A DNA stretch of 5,148 bases from Bacillota bacterium (lineage in GTDB: Bacteria > Bacillota > Dethiobacteria > Dethiobacterales > Dethiobacteraceae), in NCBI GenBank assembly GCA_024650095.1, contig JANKMV010000128.1, positions 1,078 through 6,225 on the forward strand. Direction: 5' to 3'. The notes below the pieces were generated by a model. That model made no database searches, was not told the DNA's origin, and worked only from the letters and a program-made list of their open reading frames with translations. The first letter of the stretch is position 1. Each line of letters begins with the position of its first letter. The position numbers and the translations under genes were made by a program. Positions 1 to 4,038 of this stretch are shown here, piece after piece.

Positions 1-586
1 CACTGGTTACTTTACGTTGGAATTCTAGATCATTATCGATGGCAATGGCAAACTTAGTAGACATGAACCCATGTTTTAAGTAATACTGCCACTCTGGCTC
101 ATCAAGTTCATCTCCCCAACCCGCGTGAGTAACTAGATGATGTGTGGAGTCAGTAAGCGTAAGGGGATTTGCCAAGATCTCGTAACTTATGTCGAGCATC
201 TTTTCTATACCGATATCCTGTGTTAGAGCATCTAATAGTTTCTTAATCGCCGAGGATACAAATTCTCGCATTGAAAAAAAATCTTGCAGGTCGTTAATAA
301 TGCTAATCATGCTGTGCTGGTTTTTAATAATTATATAGTTAATGAACTGATTTTCATAAAAGCCTACGGGTAATTCGCTGTCTTTTAGCAGGAGTAGGTT
401 GATTCTTTCAGAAAATATGCTGGGTGAGGGTAGGTCTGAAACTTTTCCAACATACAAGTTATTTGTACTGAAATGGGTAGAATCTCTTGTGAAAAGTTTA
501 AAAGAGCGTAGCTGAAAATCAATTAAAATCCTGCTACTGGGCTCGTATTTACTTAAGTGAATAACTGCTTTTTGTAAAGTTAACAT
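1..586 (-). CDS. PucR/CdaR-type transcriptional regulator, N-terminal part (cut by left edge)
   Basis: The minus-strand frame is open from ATG at 586-584 to the window edge (195 codons plus one base, no stop). A GAGGAGG ribosome binding site lies at 600-594, 7 nt before the ATG, so the start is secure. The protein begins MLTLQKAVIHLSKYEPSSRI. Residues 113-165 (AIKKLLDALTQDIGIEKMLD, then EILANPLTLTDSTHHLVTHA) resemble the helical linker and 'NP-x-x-L-x-DS' start of the sensor-like middle region in PucR/CdaR regulators. Members of that family usually run to 400-550 residues and end in a PucR-type helix-turn-helix, which here would lie beyond the left edge. No membrane segment is visible. The family typically senses a small molecule and activates nearby catabolic or transport genes. 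Its divergent position next to duplicated transporters suggests, but does not prove, that it regulates them. The ligand cannot be read from this half. Family call fairly sure; function inferred. Confidence 0.8.
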   Translation of the reverse strand, partial: MLTLQKAVIHLSKYEPSSRILIDFQLRSFKLFTRDSTHFSTNNLYVGKVSDLPSPSIFSERINLLLLKDSELPVGFYENQFINYIIIKNQHSMISIINDLQDFFSMREFVSSAIKKLLDALTQDIGIEKMLDISYEILANPLTLTDSTHHLVTHAGWGDELDEPEWQYYLKHGFMSTKFAIAIDNDLEFQRKVTS

Positions 587-616
587 GGATTAGCCTCCTC
601 AATCAGCTTATCTAAA

Positions 617-644
617 ATTATATCACAATTATGGCAATTGTGAA
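617..644 (-). promoter_or_regulatory. Promoter of the PucR-type gene
   Basis: Reading the minus strand, a -35 box TTCACA (644-639; 5 of 6 against TTGACA) is followed after 16 nt by a perfect -10 box TATAAT (622-617). The -10 is extended by an upstream TG (TGATATAAT). Transcription would start near 610, leaving a short leader before the RBS at 600-594. This is a strong sigma-70/SigA-type promoter. Confidence 0.75.
623..643. promoter_or_regulatory. Operator-like perfect inverted repeat in the promoter spacer
   Basis: Arms TCACAATT (623-630) and AATTGTGA (636-643) are perfectly complementary with a 5-nt spacer. The dyad fills the space between the -10 and -35 boxes of the minus-strand promoter and overlaps the -35. 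A further half-site, ACAATT at 650-655, overlaps a plus-strand TTGACT. A protein bound here would block the regulator's own promoter, so autoregulation is a reasonable inference. The binding protein is unknown. Confidence 0.55.
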
Positions 645-653
645 CAATAACAA

Positions 654-685
654 TTGACTTTTCAGATATATTTAATAATTATAAT
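654..685 (+). promoter_or_regulatory. Possible divergent plus-strand promoter
   Basis: TTGACT (654-659) and TATAAT (680-685) are both near consensus but lie 20 nt apart, longer than the ideal 17. If used, the promoter would give the small gene at 928 a leader of about 235 nt. The AT-rich sequence yields other weak -10-like boxes, so the assignment is tentative. Confidence 0.35.
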
Positions 686-689
686 ATTT

Positions 690-912
690 CGATTTAAGCG
701 TGATCAGATAATAGTTAGAAATGTGGGTTAGCTCAAAGCTCATATAAGATATTTTGTTAAAAATTCTAAAAAACACGGTTAAATATGGTTAATAAAAATA
801 GTAGTATATTTGTTAATAATGACAATATATACTTGTATGTTTCTGTATATACAACGTAGTATTGCTGTGCGTATTATAGTAAATTATAGATGCAGGATAA
901 AATTAAAAATAC
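690..912 (+). other. Long AT-rich spacer before the small gene
   Basis: No gene is visible in this stretch. It holds a 7-bp inverted repeat (TATATAC at 826-832, GTATATA at 845-851, 12-nt spacer). It also has a cluster of GTTAA-containing words (about 756-818, for example GGTTAAATAT followed by GGTTAATAAA). A second possible promoter for the small gene is TTGTAT (834-839), 17 nt, TAGTAT (857-862). The stretch may be an untranslated leader or a binding region; it is not visibly related to the transporter leaders. Confidence 0.4.
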
Positions 913-919
913 GAGGAGG
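913..919 (+). promoter_or_regulatory. Ribosome binding site that decides the small gene's start
   Basis: GAGGAGG lies 2 nt before the ATG at 922 but 8 nt before the ATG at 928. The second spacing is normal for a Shine-Dalgarno sequence and the first is too tight. The 928 start is therefore preferred over 922. Confidence 0.75.
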
Positions 920-927
920 CAATGTCA

Positions 928-1104
928 ATGGAAAACACTGCTAATCTTATAGCTAACATCAACAATAACGATAGGCGATTTGTTACAAAGGTCTCAAAAA
1001 CTAAAACACCGAGTACAGAAACACTAGAAGGTGAATTGCGTCGACAAATGAAAGTATTAGATTCTGTTACCTTGGCTGCAAGTTTTTGGATTCCACGCTT
1101 CTAA
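928..1104 (+). CDS. Small protein of unknown function (58 aa)
   Basis: The reading frame starts MENTANLIANINNND and ends SFWIPRF; an alternative start at 922 would add two residues (MS). Coding is supported by a near-perfect Shine-Dalgarno at ideal spacing and a terminator-type hairpin 33 nt after the stop, making it look like a single-gene transcript. The protein is polar and basic, Asn-rich at residues 2-13. A Thr/Lys/Ser stretch follows (about 21-32), then a possible amphipathic helix LEGELRRQMKVLDSV, then a short hydrophobic end with Trp, Pro and Phe. There is no signal peptide, clear membrane segment, Cys pair or recognised motif. I do not recognise it. It could be a small regulatory protein, a modified-peptide precursor or the surviving start of a longer gene, though the tight terminator argues against the last. 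It is divergent from the PucR-type gene and may be its target. Confidence 0.6.
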   Translation: MENTANLIANINNNDRRFVTKVSKTKTPSTETLEGELRRQMKVLDSVTLAASFWIPRF

Positions 1105-1137
1105 ATTAGTATCACAACAGCGCAATTACTCTTTTGA

Positions 1138-1176
1138 CTAAGAAGGGTCCCGGAAAATATACGGGGCCCTTCTTAG
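1138..1176 (+). terminator. Terminator hairpin of the small gene, U-tract missing
   Basis: Arms CTAAGAAGGGTCCCG (1138-1152) and CGGGGCCCTTCTTAG (1162-1176) form a 15-bp stem with a single T-G wobble, around the 9-nt loop GAAAATATA. The stem has terminator strength but no T-run follows. Group II intron sequence begins at its foot instead, which probably displaced the original T-run. Confidence 0.7.
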
Positions 1177-1276
1177 TGCGCCGGCAGTGCTCAATCTATG
1201 GGTGAAAGTGCCAAGTGCCGCCTAGTAGCGGCAAGCACATAGCCAATGGAAAGGGTGTCCATCGCGAGGTGGAATC
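1176..1276 (+). mobile_element. Group II intron 5' fragment (class C-like), degraded
   Basis: The fragment opens with GTGCGCCGGCA, fitting the GUGYG 5' end of group II introns. It continues with domain I landmarks in the right order: CTATGGGTGAAAGTGCC (near 1195), TAGCCAA (near 1242) and GGGTGTCC...GGTGGAATC (1254-1276). From memory this order matches bacterial group IIC introns of the Bacillus/Oceanobacillus type (GTGTGCCCGGCA, TAGGGTGAGAGTCCC, TAGC, AAGGGTGTCC, TGGAATC). After 1276 the match breaks up; a weak continuation (AAAGAAAGGAGCC near 1300) may correspond to the following GAAGGAAGC. No reverse transcriptase ORF, domain V or 3' end is visible, so this is a dead remnant. It begins at the foot of a terminator hairpin, the usual target of class C introns. 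Confidence 0.75.
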
Positions 1277-1528
1277 GCTATTCTTGCTCTTGCATGAGCT
1301 AAAGAAAGGAGCCGAGAATATCGCTATACATGGAATATAGCGTTTATGCCAGTTCGTTTGTTAGAGACTGCTGCTGACACGCTCGCCAAGGAGAACTTGG
1401 TTGCTCTGTTAGCTGAAAGATAATGTCTATTCTTACGTTTTTTGCATATTTTTTATTGAGTGTTTATTTGCACGTCCCATGTTATATCCATGCATTTTTT
1501 CTTTAGTTAGATAGAAGGGCTAGTCAGT
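1277..1528. other. Decayed non-coding stretch
   Basis: No convincing gene is present. A 7-bp hairpin (CGCTATA 1322-1328, TATAGCG 1336-1342) and T-rich runs (1437-1500) are visible. The left part may be scrambled remains of the intron. A 25-codon open frame at 1346-1423 has no ribosome binding site and is not called a gene. Confidence 0.5.
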
Positions 1529-1680
1529 TACAATTGTTGTATCAAGTACGACTAAAATGACGATTGTGGTAGGTACACTGTTCTTGCATTAGTTGAGTCG
1601 CGATGTCGTGGCTGGGTGTTGTTCAGGCAAAGACGGTAATGCTTGAGGCGCTAGCTGTTTGTCCCGTGTGAATTATTCAG
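1529..1680 (+). ncRNA. Third, diverged copy of the transporter leader element (relic)
   Basis: Several blocks recur in the same order as in the two transporter leaders: TACAATTGTTG at 1529 (TACAACTGTTGG in the others); GCGATGTCGTGG near 1600 (GCGATAGTTCTGG in copy A); AGACGGTAATGCTTG at 1631 (AGACGAAGGATGCATGCTTG in the others); and GCTGTTTGTCCCGTGTGAATTATTCA near the end (GCTGTTCGTACGTGTGAGTTGTTCA, in two parts, in copy B). No transporter gene follows before the copy A unit begins near 1726. It therefore looks like the remains of a lost unit, perhaps deleted by recombination between tandem copies. Alignment was done by eye and the middle part is weak. Confidence 0.45.
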
Positions 1681-1737
1681 AGAATGTTTTTAATAAAAAG
1701 TAAAAAATGTATTTATTAACCAGACTTCGACAAATTG

Positions 1738-1765
1738 TTTACTAGGAATGTGGTAGATTTATGTT
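1738..1765 (+). promoter_or_regulatory. Possible promoter of transporter copy A
   Basis: TTTACT (1738-1743) and TATGTT (1760-1765) are 16 nt apart. The TTTACT box and following GTGGTA are shared with copy B, whose -10 is a perfect TATAAT. A downstream alternative is the TATACT inside the dyad at 1876. The choice cannot be made from sequence alone. Confidence 0.4.
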
Positions 1766-1860
1766 AAGAGTTCAAGTTTATTTTTTCAAGTTAGCAAACG
1801 AAATGTTTCCTGCATAGGATTTGTAAACGTCATATGTATGAGTTTAAGTATTTTTAATTT

Positions 1861-1883
1861 TCAGAATATACAAAATATACTGA
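1861..1883 (+). promoter_or_regulatory. Conserved spaced dyad upstream of transporter A
   Basis: TCAGAATA (1861-1868) and TATACTGA (1876-1883) form a 7-of-8 inverted repeat with a 7-nt spacer. The same arms and the same spacing occur upstream of copy B although the spacer sequence differs (TACAAAA against GAATGAA), as expected for a protein-binding site. The right arm contains TATACT, which could also serve as a -10 box. Confidence 0.55.
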
Positions 1884-1949
1884 TATGGATTGCTAATCAG
1901 TAACGTGTATTCTGCTCAGAGCACAACTAAATGTGGAGTCTGTTGGCGT

Positions 1950-2077
1950 TACAACTGTTGGCGAGTATCCGATTGATCTTACGTTGGTCGGGTTGCGATA
2001 GTTCTGGAAGGGGGAGTTATATAGACGAAGGATGCATGCTTGAGACGTGTCCGTACGTACGAGTAATATAGGGTAGC
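1950..2077 (+). ncRNA. Conserved, probably structured 5' leader of transporter A
   Basis: This stretch matches the leader of copy B in an ordered series of blocks. These are TACAACTGTTGGCGA, TATCCG, GGTTGCGA, GGGGGAGTT, then AGACGAAGGATGCATGCTTG (2023-2042, identical in both), CGTACGT and GGTAGC. An inner stem CCGATT (1969-1974) / GGTCGG (1986-1991) closes an 11-nt loop. The copy B counterpart is CCGGCT/AGCTGG, also with 11 nt, and a G-C pair there replaces an A-T pair here. The outer stem TACAACT (1950-1956) / AGTTATA (2015-2021) has one C-A mismatch. TGTTGGCG also occurs twice (1941 and 1957). I could not match it to any riboswitch class I know; a cluster of DNA-binding sites is the alternative. 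Confidence 0.5.
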
Positions 2078-2120
2078 GAACCGTCGTAAAGTAAAAAAAT
2101 AGAATATTGGAGGAGTAAAA

Positions 2121-3515
2121 ATGAGTTCTAGATTAAAAGAGTCGGAAGTTCTAAAATACGCGTTTTATATGATTGCGTCAGGCATAGGTATTGCTGTTCC
2201 AATGAGCTATGCCGTAATCTATTTTACAGACCAGCTCATGATAAGTGCTGCTATTGTTGGAACACTTTTGCTGGTTGCCCGTATTATTGATTTTGCCGTC
2301 AGTTTATCTGCTGGCGCCATTATGCAGAAGGCGAACTTAAAGTGGGGCAAATATCGTTCCTGGCTACTCATCCTTCGTTGGGTTGTCCTTGTCGGTATTT
2401 CATTACAATTCTTAAATACGTCCTCACTGCCTCTTGGTATGAGACTCATAATCGTTACTTTGGGGTACTTTATGCTCCACTTCTCAATGAACTTTATTGC
2501 CCTGGCGCAGTTTGGTGTTCTTGCTGTGATGGCGGGTACTTCAATGGAAGACAGGACCCGTCTTTCTACAAGAGCATCACAAGCTTCAACAATCGGTCGC
2601 ATTATAACATCTGCTTCTGTTATACCCATCATTAATTATTTTACACCCATTGTAGGATCTGCGAATGCTTATCTTGTCGTTGCAGCGCCGTTTGCGTTAA
2701 TTATGGTTATAGGCGCCGGCGTAATGTGTAAAGCCGCTGAGCCTTATGATCAACAAGGTGCTGAGGCAAAAGTTGGTAGGCCAACTGTTACTGTGAGGGA
2801 CATGGTTGATTCCGTTATTACAAATAAACAACTATTAATACTTGTTCTTACGAACACACTATCAATGGTTGCCGGTCAGGCTCAGATGGGAATTGCAGCG
2901 TATTACTTTATGTATGTTTTAGGGAACTTTACCCTAATGGCCGTTGCGATGACTATCTCCACAGTCTTTGGGTTCTTCGCCGCTTTAATTGGACCACAAA
3001 TTGGCAGAAGACTGGGTAAAAAACGAGCGATGATTTTTGGTTTATTTATATCTTTTGCCGCCAGTATAACTATCATGTTCTTTGCGAGCGCCTCTGTTAC
3101 CATATATATTGTCATTACTTGCTTGCGTTCAATTGGTATGTATAGCTACATGTGTTTCGGCCAAAACTATGTCCTTGACGCTGCCGAATACGGCTACAAC
3201 CAAACAGGAAAAGATAGTCGTACTGTCGCCATGTCGATGAACAATATTCCTATTAAAATTGGCTTTGCTTTGGGTGGGGCCCTCGGAACATTTGGTCTTT
3301 CCCTGATTGGCTATACAGCAGGTATGGCAGCGACACCAGAGTTCATTAGTAGTTTTATGTGGATTTTCGGTGGTATTCCTGCCGCCTTGTATCTAGTAGC
3401 AACCTTGGTGATGCAGTTTGGTTATAAGATTACTGATGAAGATGCAGCCAGATATGCCGCTGAAAATGCAGCCAGACGGGCAGCTATAGCCACCCCACCT
3501 CCACCCACTGTCTAA
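2121..3515 (+). CDS. GPH/MelB-family MFS transporter, copy A
   Basis: This is a complete 464-residue membrane carrier; GGAGGAG lies 5 nt before the ATG. Length and about twelve hydrophobic segments fit the glycoside-pentoside-hexuronide (GPH) family within the major facilitator fold. Family marks are LLLVARIIDF (49-58, like MelB LFLVARIWDA), the cytoplasmic loop KWGKYRSW (74-81, MelB RWGKFKPW), a second-half loop RRLGKKR (296-302), and DAAEYGYNQTGKDSRT (353-368) followed by IKIGFALGGALG. By eye, MelB Asp55 is kept (Asp57), but MelB Asp59 aligns with Ser61, and the usual Lys of 'DYGE-x-K-TG' (MelB Lys377) is Gln361. Na+/sugar symport is therefore doubtful and the substrate cannot be named. The tail is an Ala-rich helix with an imperfect repeat (ATGCAGCCAGA at 3442 and 3466) ending TPPPPTV. 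The gene has its own leader and terminator, so it is likely transcribed alone. Confidence 0.9.
   Translation: MSSRLKESEVLKYAFYMIASGIGIAVPMSYAVIYFTDQLMISAAIVGTLLLVARIIDFAVSLSAGAIMQKANLKWGKYRSWLLILRWVVLVGISLQFLNTSSLPLGMRLIIVTLGYFMLHFSMNFIALAQFGVLAVMAGTSMEDRTRLSTRASQASTIGRIITSASVIPIINYFTPIVGSANAYLVVAAPFALIMVIGAGVMCKAAEPYDQQGAEAKVGRPTVTVRDMVDSVITNKQLLILVLTNTLSMVAGQAQMGIAAYYFMYVLGNFTLMAVAMTISTVFGFFAALIGPQIGRRLGKKRAMIFGLFISFAASITIMFFASASVTIYIVITCLRSIGMYSYMCFGQNYVLDAAEYGYNQTGKDSRTVAMSMNNIPIKIGFALGGALGTFGLSLIGYTAGMAATPEFISSFMWIFGGIPAALYLVATLVMQFGYKITDEDAARYAAENAARRAAIATPPPPTV
2469..2665 (+). repeat. 197-bp perfect identity tract, copy A side
   Basis: This stretch, covering residues 117-182, is identical base for base to 4387-4583. 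The 348 nt of coding sequence before it differ from copy B at about 62 positions (about 18%), and differences resume at 2666. The tract covers the middle of the N-terminal half, including SMEDRTRLSTRASQAS. It is best explained by recent gene conversion between the tandem copies. Confidence 0.85.
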
Positions 3516-3537
3516 TTCTACTAGAGTAATTAGTATT

Positions 3538-3590
3538 AGGAGTCTTCAGAACAGAAAATGGATCTGGGGGCTCCTGATTTTCTTTTTATT
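3538..3590 (+). terminator. Rho-independent terminator after transporter A
   Basis: AGGAGTCTTCAGA (3538-3550) pairs along all 13 positions with TCTGGGGGCTCCT (3563-3575), three of them G-T wobbles, around a 12-nt loop. A T-rich run (ATTTTCTTTTTATT, 3577-3590) follows. It lies 22 nt after the stop codon and should separate the two transporter transcripts. Confidence 0.88.
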
Positions 3591-3688
3591 AGGACTTTCC
3601 CGGTCTATTGAATCAGTTGTGAGATGATTTTTTCTCCTCAATATTATCAGATAAAAAATAAATGAAAAAAATATTTCTTTGACCATGG
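3591..3688. other. Spacer between the transporter units
   Basis: AT-rich sequence with no gene, RNA or clear repeat. It separates the terminator of copy A from the left border of the copy B unit at 3689. Confidence 0.5.
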
Positions 3689-3700
3689 TTCGACAGAATT

Positions 3701-3729
3701 TTTACTCGGTTCGTGGTAATATTTATAAT
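3701..3729 (+). promoter_or_regulatory. Promoter of transporter copy B
   Basis: TTTACT (3701-3706) and a perfect TATAAT (3724-3729) lie at the ideal spacing of 17 nt. The equivalent boxes in copy A are TTTACT and TATGTT. Transcription from here would start near 3736, so the dyad at 3757 would sit just downstream of the start. Confidence 0.55.
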
Positions 3730-3756
3730 AAATGTATAAATTCTAGCTATGAGTTT

Positions 3757-3779
3757 TCAGAATAGAATGAATATACTGA
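3757..3779 (+). promoter_or_regulatory. Conserved spaced dyad upstream of transporter B
   Basis: TCAGAATA (3757-3764) and TATACTGA (3772-3779) have the same arms and 7-nt spacing as the site at 1861-1883, with an unrelated spacer. Just downstream of the TATAAT promoter, a bound protein would act as a roadblock or repressor. Alternatively TATACT is itself a -10 box. Confidence 0.55.
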
Positions 3780-3841
3780 TATATAGAGTAAGTCGAAATA
3801 TATTTTCCATCTAGCACTGCCAAAATGATGACTGGTGATAG

Positions 3842-3973
3842 CTACAACTGTTGGCGATTATCCGGCTGATTTTCCGTAAGCTGGTTGCGACAAAATTGAG
3901 GGGGGAGTTGTAGAGACGAAGGATGCATGCTTGTTAGGTAGGCTGTTCGTACGTGTGAGTTGTTCAAGGTAGC
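3842..3973 (+). ncRNA. Conserved, probably structured 5' leader of transporter B
   Basis: The outer stem CTACAACT (3842-3849) / AGTTGTAG (3906-3913) is perfect over 8 bp. Inside, CCGGCT (3862-3867) pairs with AGCTGG (3879-3884) around an 11-nt loop. The 20-nt core AGACGAAGGATGCATGCTTG (3914-3933) is identical to copy A. In copy B only, TCCCT (4002-4006) can pair with AGGGA (4030-4034) over the ribosome binding site, a possible translational switch. The element begins about 200 nt before the gene. It could be a regulatory RNA or a set of DNA sites. No known riboswitch class was recognised. Confidence 0.5.
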
Positions 3974-4038
3974 AATGAAGGTATTTTTATATAAATTATC
4001 ATCCCTTGCAAATAAAAAATGGAAATTGGAGGGAAAAC

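Larger units (their letters stand above)
1726..3515 (+). repeat. Tandem duplication unit, copy A (complete)
   Basis: From TTCGACA at 1726, upstream region, leader and gene all align with the unit starting at 3689. Matching blocks include TTCGACA, TTTACT, GTGGTA and ATTTAT, the spaced dyad, the leader core and the whole coding sequence. Copy A carries about 67 nt more than copy B between its promoter-like boxes and the dyad (roughly 1765-1850). Confidence 0.85.

Noticed and set aside
636..655. Strong resemblance to the E. coli lac operator (AATTGTGA followed by ATAACAATT)
   Set aside because: It is one base shorter than the natural operator. No LacI-type gene or lac gene is in view, and the half-sites fit better into the local dyad array. 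Treated as chance resemblance.
1346..1423. 25-codon open frame starting MPVRLLETAADTLAKENL
   Set aside because: It has no ribosome binding site, is very short, lies in decayed DNA and matches no family I know. It could be a gene fragment but cannot be supported.
2052..2061. 10-nt palindrome CGTACGTACG in leader A
   Set aside because: Only the central CGTACG is shared with copy B, and it is short. It may be part of the leader, but alone it is not evidence of an operator.
2219..2632. 137-codon open frame on the minus strand inside transporter A
   Set aside because: It is antisense to a conserved membrane protein gene, with no ribosome binding site or promoter. It is a shadow of the sense codon pattern.
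2342..2635. 97-codon plus-strand frame inside transporter A
   Set aside because: Out-of-frame shadow of the transporter gene with no start signal.
2903..3115. Antisense 70-codon frame conserved at 4821-5033
   Set aside because: The two translations resemble each other only because the sense genes are paralogues. Neither has start signals.
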